From positions 1 to 64,000 of the forward strand of contig JBMNNE010000002.1 in NCBI GenBank assembly GCA_050953805.1: 64,000 bases of DNA, read 5' to 3'. Positions 39,257 to 46,154 of the stretch are shown in pieces (the stretch's first letter is position 1; the number at the start of each line of letters is the position of its first letter). The notes beneath the pieces were generated by a model. That model was not told where the DNA came from. It ran no database searches and saw only the letters and a program-made list of their open reading frames with translations. The position numbers were made by a program, and so were the translations under genes. This DNA is from DUQW01 sp050953805 (GTDB taxonomy: Bacteria; Bacillota_I; Bacilli_A; Acholeplasmatales; Acholeplasmataceae).

Positions 39257-39343
39257 TTAAAAACCGCCTATTAAATTTAAAGGATGGATTTTAGTTGCCA
39301 AATATTTAGTTATTATTACTCTTTCCCAACGACAAGACACCAT
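39257..39343 (-). CDS. Candidate 28-residue leader peptide upstream of trmFO
   Basis: ATG at 39343 has AAGGA 7 nt upstream and encodes MVSCRWERVIITKYLATKIH plus eight residues, stopping at TAA 1 nt before the trmFO ATG. The spacing fits translational coupling; trmFO itself has only AGGCGG at its start. No homology is known to me, so this could be chance. Confidence 0.35.
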   Translation of the reverse strand: MVSCRWERVIITKYLATKIHPLNLIGGF

Positions 39344-39374
39344 TTCCACGTCCTTATATTTATAATAATTATAC

Positions 39375-39407
39375 TACATAAAAAAGAATGTCGCAAAGAC
39401 ATTCTTT
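39375..39407 (-). terminator. Terminator after folT
   Basis: AAAGAATGTC-N5-GACATTCTTT followed by six T residues on the minus strand. Confidence 0.85.
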
Positions 39408-39425
39408 CATGAATCAAATATTTAG

Positions 39426-39944
39426 TTAACTATTAATCATTTTTTTATTAAGATAATCAGTTAGTCTTTCATAAATTAAATGGTTTAAATAAATTAAAAT
39501 TGGTGACATTCCTAATAAGATCGGAATTCGAATCGCAAATGACGCTAGAGCCGTCTTTGAATCATAATACACGATGATTGCTAAAGTGTTAAACAAACTA
39601 GCTAGAACATATGAAATTAAAACTGAAAAAACCATTTTTAAAAAACTATAATTCTTTCTTGTCAGTAACCCTGGAATCGTAGCCCAAATTATAGTTGAAA
39701 TTCCAAATAACGGTAAATAGTTATATGGGCCAAATAATCCCATCGCTAAATCAGCCGTTATTCCCGCTAATAAGCCATATAATGGGCCTAAAATTAAACT
39801 GGCAATGACTAACGGAATACTATAAATTGGTAGTCCAAAAGTGCCACCAGTAGGAAATAAATAATCAAAGAATAATCTAATTCCAACCGCGGCTGCGGTT
39901 AGAATTGAACCTAAAATTATCGGAAATAATTTGTTATTTTTCAT
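39426..39944 (-). CDS. folT: Folate ECF transporter substrate-binding subunit
   Basis: 172 residues from ATG 39944 (AAGGAGG 9-10 nt upstream). It is a six-helix S component: FPIILGSILTAAAVGIRLFFDYLFP, VIASLILGPLYGLLAGITADLAMGLFGPYNYLPLFGISTII (the GxxxDxxG-like stretch typical of folate/tetrahydrofolate S proteins) and further helices. It would bind folates and work with the shared EcfA-A'-T module encoded elsewhere. The specificity is backed by the THF riboswitch just upstream. Confidence 0.92.
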   Translation of the reverse strand: MKNNKLFPIILGSILTAAAVGIRLFFDYLFPTGGTFGLPIYSIPLVIASLILGPLYGLLAGITADLAMGLFGPYNYLPLFGISTIIWATIPGLLTRKNYSFLKMVFSVLISYVLASLFNTLAIIVYYDSKTALASFAIRIPILLGMSPILIYLNHLIYERLTDYLNKKMINS

Positions 39945-39987
39945 TAAAAAAACCCTCCTTAAGAGAAGAGTCCACAATATAAAATAT

Positions 39988-40078
39988 ACAGCGGACGCAC
40001 CACCAAACCGCCACCGAAGTGTTCGTTCTAACCCAACATCCCATGATTAGACACTTGACGCTTGTATGGTTACTCTGT
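39988..40078 (-). promoter_or_regulatory. THF (folT-type) riboswitch
   Basis: On the minus strand the leader reads AGAGTA...GCGTCAAGTGT...ATGGGATGT, an ACGAA-type internal loop and finally GGTGGTGCGTCCGCTGT. These are the conserved parts of the tetrahydrofolate aptamer; terminal ACAG/CTGT closes the stem. It precedes the folT ribosome site (AAGGAGG at about 39960). No T-run hairpin is seen between them, so control is probably at translation. Confidence 0.88.
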
Positions 40079-40087
40079 GATAGATTT

Positions 40088-40093
40088 ATTATA
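40088..40093 (-). promoter_or_regulatory. -10 element of the folT transcript
   Basis: TATAAT on the minus strand 10 nt before the riboswitch; no good -35 at 17 nt (GGTAAA at 16 nt). Confidence 0.5.
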
Positions 40094-40110
40094 CCTTAAA
40101 TTACATATCT

Positions 40111-40752
40111 TTACCAAGCAATTGGTTTAATATTATGTTTTTCTAAAAAACGATTAGTTTTTGAAAAAGGTCGCGATCCAAAAAATGAATATCTTGCTGA
40201 AAGTGGTGATGGATGCGATGAAGTTAATACTAAATGATTCGGATTAGTTAAATACTTTTTAAACTCGATGGCATTATTTCCCCACAATAAAAAAACTACT
40301 GGTTCTTCTTTTTAATTAACTAACTCAATGATTTTAGTGGTAAATCTTTGCCAGCCATAATTTTGATGTGATAAAGGTTGCGACTCTCTAACGGTTAATA
40401 TCGTATTTAATAATAAGACTCCACTTTTAGCCCAATCACTTAAATCAGTTTTAGTTCGTCTAATTCCTAAATCACCATGAAGTTCTAAAAAGATATTTCT
40501 TAAACTAGGTGGCATTGGATTTCCTTCTAACACACTAAAAGCTAACCCATGGGCTTGGTTGGGATCATGATATGGATCTTGACCAATAATCACTACTTTT
40601 ACTTCATCATAAGGAGTTAAAACTAAAGCATTAAAAACATCTTCATGTTTCGGATATATTTTTTGACTTAATCTTTCGTTTTTAATTAAATTCATTAAAT
40701 GATAAAAATAAGGTTCGTTAATTTCTTCTTTTAATAATTCTCGCCATGTCAT
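40111..40752 (-). pseudogene. ung: Uracil-DNA glycosylase gene interrupted by a TAA
   Basis: From ATG 40752 (AGGAGG upstream) the frame gives 146 residues of family-1 UDG, including the catalytic motif VVIIGQDPYHDPNQAHGLAFSV and GVLLLNTILTVR. It then hits TAA at 40312-40314 after IIELVN. The same frame continues without shift as KEEPVVFLLWGNNA...LTSSHPSPLSARYSFFGSRPFS to TAA 40111, the rest of a normal 213-residue UDG. The lost part carries the DNA-intercalation and catalytic His (HPSPLS) loop, so the truncated product should be inactive. It is a single nonsense change or an assembly error. Confidence 0.85.
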
Positions 40753-40770
40753 TAGTTTTGTTCCTCCTAT

Positions 40771-40805
40771 AAATATAAAAACCTCTGAGGTATCTCCTCA
40801 GAGGT
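40771..40805 (-). terminator. Terminator of c-di-GMP operon B
   Basis: ACCTCTGAGG-N5-CCTCAGAGGT stem followed by TTTTATATTT on the minus strand, 22 nt after the end of the CBM-protein gene. Confidence 0.85.
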
Positions 40806-40826
40806 ATCTTATCATAAATTTTAAAA

Positions 40827-42248
40827 TTAAGGAAGTATTACTCGTCTCCAAACTGTTGAATCATCAGTTGGTGTAACTCCGGCTGGAATTTCCACTAGAG
40901 CAATATAATATCTCTTATTCTTCTTATCAACATAAATGTATTGACCCGGTTGATAGGTTGTTGATGACGAATATTCTGGCGCATTATTGAAATGTGGTTT
41001 ACTTACCCATTCACCAGTAGCACTAGTTACATTATAACCAGAATTCGGTGCAATTAAGAAATTCTTAAGTGCGACATAAACTTGGTTGTTTTGTGGGGAA
41101 ACCGCATAATCACCGATGCAATAATTGTAATATCTAAACCAATAATCTGCATTATAAGTCGTTTCTACCCAATTTGCAGTTGACCCTGGAGGTAGTGCAC
41201 TACCAGTATTTGGTAGATGATGAGTATTACTGTTCCACATATAGACTTTATCTCCATAAAGAACTAAGTCGTATTTAGAATAAGAATGGAATCCACGATA
41301 TTCTTTAGTACTTTCAACATATGTTAAACTACCTGGATTACTTAAGTCAATATAGCCATCTTGAGTTACTAAATAAATTTTCCCGTAATATGGTGAATTA
41401 GGATCACTTACTGTAATCACATCTCCATCATAGTAATATGCCGTACTATCATACTCTTTCATTTGGTCACTATGTGAATATAAACCTAGTGGTTTTTGAT
41501 AAGTGTAACTAACACTAGTTCCAGAAACATTATATTGTTGCCAGACAGCACCACTACTAACATTAGGATCTTCTAATCTTAATTCTACTTGTATATTAAA
41601 CTTTGAATTTTGGATTGCTTCATAAAAAATTGGATCAGTAAAATTGGGTGCTCCTTCAATATAACAAGTAAATCTAACATATAACTCGTCAGCACCTGGA
41701 ACTAATGGATATGTCGCATATCCTAAATTACTGCCGTTAAAAATAGTTGTTAGTTCTGGATAATATGGTTCTGGATTCGTTGCCACTCCTAATTCTCCAA
41801 TTTGAACTTTACAATGTAAATATTGATGATATGCTGAATAATCATGAGGATTTAACGGATCAATTGGAACAAAACTTAAAGTTTTAACTTCCATAATTAA
41901 ATTAGTAGTCACTCCATTTGAAGTTGGAACTGAAACCCTATAATCATCAAACATCTCTTCTCTAGCGTTAACTTGATCATGAGCATATTGTATGGTTCCC
42001 TTTGGTACTAAAACTTCAGATGTTGGCATCCATGGCCACCAGTGGCTTTGAGTTAAAGATAAATTTTTGGTTGCCCCAGTTCCGGAAGTTGTATTCATAT
42101 TACTATTTAATGAGTTGGGAGCGCTGATATTTCCTAACCAATACGCAAAAGAACCTCCTGCCATAAGGATATTTCCTAATAGCAGTAGGCTAAATAAAAA
42201 TATAAAAATTGTTCTTCTTATAATTTTATTCTTTCTCTTGTTCTTCAA
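40827..42248 (-). CDS. SipW-type secreted protein with CBM5/12-like modules
   Basis: 473 residues starting with TTG at 42248 inside the end of sipW (23-nt overlap, AAGGA upstream). The leader is basic, then hydrophobic, ending ILMAGGSFAYWLGNI, the SipW-dependent class. After a 190-residue beta domain come at least three carbohydrate-binding-like repeats (residues 260-473). Each has a G/Y-x-Y-VxxxGxVYxA and W pattern, for example TYQPGQYIYVDKKNKRYYIAL...WRRV, resembling CBM5/12 (ChtBD3). It is probably a fibre-associated chitin/polysaccharide adhesin. It is the last gene of operon B. Confidence 0.75.
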   Translation of the reverse strand: MKNKRKNKIIRRTIFIFLFSLLLLGNILMAGGSFAYWLGNISAPNSLNSNMNTTSGTGATKNLSLTQSHWWPWMPTSEVLVPKGTIQYAHDQVNAREEMFDDYRVSVPTSNGVTTNLIMEVKTLSFVPIDPLNPHDYSAYHQYLHCKVQIGELGVATNPEPYYPELTTIFNGSNLGYATYPLVPGADELYVRFTCYIEGAPNFTDPIFYEAIQNSKFNIQVELRLEDPNVSSGAVWQQYNVSGTSVSYTYQKPLGLYSHSDQMKEYDSTAYYYDGDVITVSDPNSPYYGKIYLVTQDGYIDLSNPGSLTYVESTKEYRGFHSYSKYDLVLYGDKVYMWNSNTHHLPNTGSALPPGSTANWVETTYNADYWFRYYNYCIGDYAVSPQNNQVYVALKNFLIAPNSGYNVTSATGEWVSKPHFNNAPEYSSSTTYQPGQYIYVDKKNKRYYIALVEIPAGVTPTDDSTVWRRVILP

Positions 42249-42792
42249 CTAATTCGTCTTCCTTTTCTTCTTTTAAATAATTAATTAGAAAATATGTTCC
42301 TGCAATTACACCACAAATTAAAATAATTGAAACAAATCCATACCAAGATTGCAAATACATTACCGCATTACCAATCTTAGGAATATGATATCGGTATACT
42401 CCTATATAATCATCTTTAGTAATTTCCCAAATATCTAATTGTGGGGCACCACCATCAGATGATTGATTACCTTTAGTTCTAGCAACTTTTTCGGTTCCGG
42501 CGAAATCATAACGAACAAAATTATGCGTAACCACATCTTTTTTGTTATTAGGATTTACAAAAGTAATGATATCTCCCTCTTTAAGATTATTGAAGTCTTT
42601 ATTAGTAACCATGATTAAATCACCTTTATTTAATTCAGGCTCCATACTTTCGGATAAGATAACATAGTGTTTATATCCTAATCTTTTAGCTGTTTCATTG
42701 GGTGATACTGCGTTAAAGACAACATAAAAAACTAAATACGCTAATATTAGTCCGGCTAACACATAACCCATATAATTAATTATTTTTTTCAT
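42226..42792 (-). CDS. sipW: SipW-type signal peptidase I, operon B
   Basis: 188 residues, with N- and C-terminal membrane helices. YVILSESMEPELNKGDLIMV carries the catalytic Ser, and DVVTHNFVRYD places His where bacterial type I peptidases have Lys, the ER/SipW class. SipW enzymes process TasA- and camelysin-type fibre proteins, which are the neighbours here on both sides (42877, 43498, 40827). The C-terminal tail is acidic. A hairpin between it and the upstream fibre gene probably lowers its expression. Confidence 0.9.
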   Translation of the reverse strand: MKKIINYMGYVLAGLILAYLVFYVVFNAVSPNETAKRLGYKHYVILSESMEPELNKGDLIMVTNKDFNNLKEGDIITFVNPNNKKDVVTHNFVRYDFAGTEKVARTKGNQSSDGGAPQLDIWEITKDDYIGVYRYHIPKIGNAVMYLQSWYGFVSIILICGVIAGTYFLINYLKEEKEDELVEEQEKE

Positions 42793-42810
42793 ACTTTTTC
42801 TTTTAAAATT

Positions 42811-42838
42811 ACCACCAACAAAATAGCTGTTGGTGGTT
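42811..42838 (-). terminator. Hairpin between fibre gene and sipW (partial terminator)
   Basis: ACCACCAACA-N8-TGTTGGTGGT with TAATTTT on the minus strand. It would give more transcript of the two fibre genes than of the peptidase. Confidence 0.6.
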
Positions 42839-42876
42839 TATTTTATTTTTAAATTAACACTAAATAATTATTAATT

Positions 42877-43461
42877 TTAACTAACTGTTACAGCAAATGT
42901 TAAAACTACTTCGATTGCTTTACCAGCAATTAAATCATAGTTAGTTTTGTTTGTTGGTTCATTTAATGTAATAGTTACTTGAATTTGTAGTGGGGTACCA
43001 AAAGTAATAGTTTGATTCGCAGGAACTTGAACATTTACATGTGCAATAGTTGTTGGATCAGTACTTTCACCAACTTTTTTGCTTGCTACAGAAACAGCTA
43101 ATGTTCCAGTATTACCATCAGCAGAAGCACCGTCAACTAATTCGTCCCAAGTAACAGTGTAAGTATAAGTAATCGATTCAACATTATTTTCACCAGTACT
43201 ATGAGCAGTTTGACCAGCAGGAACTAAGACTTTTCCGCCACCATTATTTGTTTGGCTTAGAGAAATTTTTGATTGAATTTCTTTACCAGTACCAATTGTA
43301 ATATTGATGTTTTCATCATTTGCAGTATTTTTTGATGCACCTGCAACACTACCTGCCCAATATGCATATGAGCCTCCTGCAATACCAGCGATTAATAATA
43401 ATGCTAAGATTGCTATTAATGGAATTAATCCTCTTCTTCTTTGTTTGTTTTCTGTTTTCAT
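42877..43461 (-). CDS. TasA/camelysin-like secreted fibre protein, operon B
   Basis: 194 residues. Basic start (KTENKQRRRGLIP), one hydrophobic helix LIAILALLLIAGIAGGSYAYWAGSV, cleavage expected near SYA-YWAG, then a beta-rich domain ending with LNEPTNKTNYDLIAGKAIEVVLTFAV. The leader closely matches that of the neighbour at 43498 and the sipW cargo at 40827. The strong GGAGA site and the downstream partial terminator suggest high expression. It is a candidate for the major fibre subunit of this operon. Confidence 0.78.
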   Translation of the reverse strand: MKTENKQRRRGLIPLIAILALLLIAGIAGGSYAYWAGSVAGASKNTANDENINITIGTGKEIQSKISLSQTNNGGGKVLVPAGQTAHSTGENNVESITYTYTVTWDELVDGASADGNTGTLAVSVASKKVGESTDPTTIAHVNVQVPANQTITFGTPLQIQVTITLNEPTNKTNYDLIAGKAIEVVLTFAVTVS

Positions 43462-43497
43462 AATTTATTCTCCTTTTTTCTTTTTTTATTTTTTTTA

Positions 43498-44118
43498 TTA
43501 TGCAACATTTACTTTAAATGTTAAAGCCACTTTGATTTTACCGTTTTTAACGATTTCATAAATATGTTGATCCGCTGGATCATTCATTGTAATAGTTATA
43601 GTTACTCCAATTCCGTCTTCATCAATTCGAATCGCTCCACCAATTGTACTATATTCAACCTCAACATTAATGATATTTTCTAGTGAGGCATTTGAATGTT
43701 CTGTTTCTAGTGGATCAGTTCCAATTATCGTCACTACTGGTGTAACTTCTAAAGTTCCCTTAGCACCTTTTGCGACATCAGCTAAGACTGCGGCATTACT
43801 TTCGCTCCAGTGAACAGTGTAAGTAATTTCAACTGAATCTGTGTTTGTTAATTCTTTTCCGACACTAATTCCGATCCGGCCCTTTGGCACTAATTTTTTA
43901 CCGTTAGTATTGGAACTATCGATAATAATATGAGTATTAATGGTTTCGGTAGCTGATCCGATATCAACTAATATTTCTTCATCTTCTGGCATTGGAGCAT
44001 TAAATGATCCGGCCCAATAAGCGTAGGTTCCACCACCGATACCAGCGATTAGGAATAATGCTAGAATTGCGATTAACGGGATGAGTGCTTTTCTTCTATT
44101 TTTGTAATCATTTTTCAT
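43498..44118 (-). CDS. TasA/camelysin-like secreted fibre protein, operon B
   Basis: 206 residues. It is paralogous to the next gene: start KNDYKNRRKALIPLIAILALFLIAGIGGG with TYAYWAGSF, then a mature domain with KLVPKGR and a final TMNDPADQHIYEIVKNGKIKVALTFKVNVA. The signal type is SipW-dependent. Four operon B proteins share this end motif (N-x-P/D...YE/YD...x-K-V/I-x-x-x-L-x-F), suggesting a common beta-strand for polymerisation. The gene is separated from the preceding one by 23 nt. Confidence 0.78.
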   Translation of the reverse strand: MKNDYKNRRKALIPLIAILALFLIAGIGGGTYAYWAGSFNAPMPEDEEILVDIGSATETINTHIIIDSSNTNGKKLVPKGRIGISVGKELTNTDSVEITYTVHWSESNAAVLADVAKGAKGTLEVTPVVTIIGTDPLETEHSNASLENIINVEVEYSTIGGAIRIDEDGIGVTITITMNDPADQHIYEIVKNGKIKVALTFKVNVA

Positions 44119-44141
44119 CTATTTTCACCTTTTGTTGTAAG

Positions 44142-44618
44142 TTATTGTTCTATATTAAAGTTAAGGGTAATTCTAACTTTGGCATTTTGAATTTGTTCAT
44201 ATTCATGTTGATCATTTGGTCGATTTAATCTAATTTTTATCACATAATAATCAAATCTACCAACTGTTTTTTCTTTATCATATATCACTTTAATTAAGTG
44301 AGCTAAGTTGGGATCGTCATCAATGGTAATTGATTTAATATTAACCATTAAGTTTTTTTGATTAAGACCGCCCTCAATATAAACACGATATTTTAATTCA
44401 ATCTCATCAGTTTCATCTGGTTGTGTCGCCATGCCAAATGGAACTAACTTTTTATTGTTTGGTTCATCTAAATCAATAACTAGAGTTGTTGTTTCTCCAG
44501 ATGATTTAACAACTATATGTCCTTTGGTAATTGACCTTGACATTAAGATCAATCCAATTAGGAAAATTGTAATTGCACCAAAGATTGCGTAAATTGTTAA
44601 TAAGACATTTTTTACCAT
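44142..44618 (-). CDS. Membrane-anchored TasA-like accessory protein, operon B
   Basis: 158 residues from ATG 44618 (AGAGG about 9 nt upstream); a TTG six codons earlier is less likely. One N-terminal helix (NVLLTIYAIFGAITIFLIGLIL) without the AYW cleavage site, then a fibre-like beta domain (KKLVPFGMATQ...YEQIQNAKVRITLNFNIEQ). It may stay attached and act as the fibre base. First gene of operon B, directly behind the c-di-GMP riboswitch. Confidence 0.7.
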   Translation of the reverse strand: MVKNVLLTIYAIFGAITIFLIGLILMSRSITKGHIVVKSSGETTTLVIDLDEPNNKKLVPFGMATQPDETDEIELKYRVYIEGGLNQKNLMVNIKSITIDDDPNLAHLIKVIYDKEKTVGRFDYYVIKIRLNRPNDQHEYEQIQNAKVRITLNFNIEQ

Positions 44619-44670
44619 TAAATCATTACCTCTCAAATTATTATCGATCCACTTCGCTTTTTAAAAATAA

Positions 44671-44704
44671 AAGCCAGTCCCCAAAAAATTATGGTTACTG
44701 GCTT
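44671..44704 (-). terminator. Second terminator hairpin of riboswitch B
   Basis: AGCCAGT...ACTGGCT stem followed by TTTTATTTTT on the minus strand; its 5' arm AAGCCAG can alternatively pair with the 3' arm (CTGGCTT) of the hairpin before it. Confidence 0.75.
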
Positions 44705-44715
44705 AAGATATAAAA

Positions 44716-44746
44716 AGCCAGCACCACATCATTACGGTAGCTGGCT
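44716..44746 (-). terminator. First terminator hairpin of riboswitch B
   Basis: AGCCAGC...GCTGGCT followed by TTTTTATA. The 5' arm is the 3' end of the c-di-GMP aptamer (AGCCAGCTACCG), so it can form only when the aptamer is open. Confidence 0.8.
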
Positions 44747-44815
44747 AACTAAATATAAATAGTCCCTATAGTTTTGCGCCCATACATCGCTGCATGTTTG
44801 CCCTTATACAATTTT
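44728..44815 (-). promoter_or_regulatory. c-di-GMP-I (GEMM) riboswitch of operon B
   Basis: The minus-strand leader contains GGGCAAAC, a 6-bp hairpin capped by a GNRA loop (CATGCA-GCGA-TGTATG), GGGCGCAAAACTATAGGGACTA, a short variable hairpin, and AGCCAGCTACCG. These are the diagnostic blocks of the GEMM-I aptamer: the GNRA tetraloop, the GCAAA segments and the tetraloop receptor. The promoter start lies a few nt upstream. Two terminators follow, which suggests ON control by ligand. Confidence 0.9.
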
Positions 44816-44823
44816 GCATTACC

Positions 44824-44852
44824 ATTATAAACCTAAATAAATGCAATGTCAA
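44824..44852 (-). promoter_or_regulatory. Consensus sigma-A promoter of operon B
   Basis: TTGACA, exactly 17 nt, TATAAT on the minus strand; transcription would start just before the riboswitch. Confidence 0.92.
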
Positions 44853-44861
44853 TATTTATTT

Positions 44862-44883
44862 AACCTGAAACCGGTCTCAGGTT
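44862..44883 (-). terminator. Hairpin between gap terminator and operon B promoter
   Basis: AACCTGA-N8-TCAGGTT stem, with no strong T run; possible second insulator below gap. Confidence 0.35.
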
Positions 44884-44921
44884 TCATTTTAGTTAAATTT
44901 TAAATGCTCATTTAAATTTAT

Positions 44922-44955
44922 ATAAAAAAAGAGCGTTCAAAAGTGAATCGCTCTT
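44922..44955 (-). terminator. Terminator of gap
   Basis: AAGAGCG...CGCTCTT with extra inner pairs and seven T residues on the minus strand. Confidence 0.85.
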
Positions 44956-44970
44956 CAAAATTAATAAAAA

Positions 44971-45978
44971 TTATTTTTCAACTAGTTTAGTTAAAGTTCT
45001 AACAAGTTGAGCTGTATATGACATTTCATTATCATACCAAGCCATAACTTTAACTAATTGTTTGCCATCAACGTTTAAAATTTGAGTCGTATTAGCATCA
45101 TATAATGAACCGTAGTGTGAGCCAATCACATCACTTGAAACGATTGGATCAGCTACATAAGCTAAAGTTTCATTAGCTGCTGCCTTGAAAGCGGCATCAA
45201 TTGATTCTAAGGTTACTTCTTTTTTAAGTTCAACTGTTAAGTCAACGACTGATCCAGTAACCGTTGGAACTCTTAATGCAGTTCCATCTAATTTACCGTT
45301 TAAGTGTGGCATAACTTTACCGATTGCTTTTGCAGCTCCGGTTGATGAAGGAACAATATTAACTGCTGCCGCACGTCCACGACGTGAATAAATACCTTTT
45401 TTGTGTGGTAAATCTAATAATGATTGGTCAGTTGTATATGCGTGAACAGTTGTCATAAATCCTCTAACAACTCCAAAGTTATCATCTAATACTTTAACTA
45501 CAGGTGCTAAAGCGTTAGTTGTACAAGAAGCTCCAGAAACAACTTTTTCAGTTCCATCTAATACATCATCATTAACATTATAAACTACCATCTTAACATT
45601 TCCAGTAACTGGAGCTGAACATAAAACTTTTTTAGCTCCTGCTTCTAAATGCCAAGAGGCTTTTTCTTCTGAGTTAAAGACTCCAGTACATTCTAAAACT
45701 ACATCAACTCCTAATTTTGCCCATGGTAAGTTTTTAGGATCTTTTTCAGCGAAAACTGGAATTTTTTTACCTTCAACTACCATATGTCCTTCATCATTAG
45801 TAATTTTGTCAGCAAGGAAAGGTCCTTGACCTGAGTCATACTTTAATAAATATGCTAGTTGTTCAGCATCAGTTAAGTCGTTGATTGCGACTACTTTAAA
45901 TTTTGGATTATCATGCATTAATCGATAAGCTAAACGACCAATACGTCCGAATCCGTTAATTGCTACTTTAATTGCCAT
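44971..45978 (-). CDS. gap: Glyceraldehyde-3-phosphate dehydrogenase
   Basis: 335 residues, standard length. NAD-binding NGFGRIGRLAYRLMHD at the N-terminus, catalytic Cys in SGASCTTNALAPV, and the later RAAAVNIVPSSTGAAKAI and WYDNEMSYTAQLV are all conserved. It is the glycolytic enzyme. It has its own terminator and lies between the two c-di-GMP-controlled operons without an obvious functional link. Confidence 0.98.
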   Translation of the reverse strand: MAIKVAINGFGRIGRLAYRLMHDNPKFKVVAINDLTDAEQLAYLLKYDSGQGPFLADKITNDEGHMVVEGKKIPVFAEKDPKNLPWAKLGVDVVLECTGVFNSEEKASWHLEAGAKKVLCSAPVTGNVKMVVYNVNDDVLDGTEKVVSGASCTTNALAPVVKVLDDNFGVVRGFMTTVHAYTTDQSLLDLPHKKGIYSRRGRAAAVNIVPSSTGAAKAIGKVMPHLNGKLDGTALRVPTVTGSVVDLTVELKKEVTLESIDAAFKAAANETLAYVADPIVSSDVIGSHYGSLYDANTTQILNVDGKQLVKVMAWYDNEMSYTAQLVRTLTKLVEK

Positions 45979-46107
45979 AAATATTCCTCCTTAATAATTA
46001 TTATGGTATTCTAACGTGTATTTTATCATAATTTAATAGTAATTTCTATTTTTATTATATAAAAACCAGTCCATTTAAATAATTTTGTTATATTTTGGAA
46101 AAAATGC

Positions 46108-46146
46108 CAAAAAAAGCTACCAAGGGAGGTAATTTTGGTAGCTTTT
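46108..46146 (-). terminator. Terminator of c-di-GMP operon A
   Basis: AAAAGCTACCAA...TTGGTAGCTTTT stem followed by TTTGG on the minus strand, 9 nt beyond the end of the giant gene. Confidence 0.85.
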
Positions 46147-46154
46147 AAAAATAT

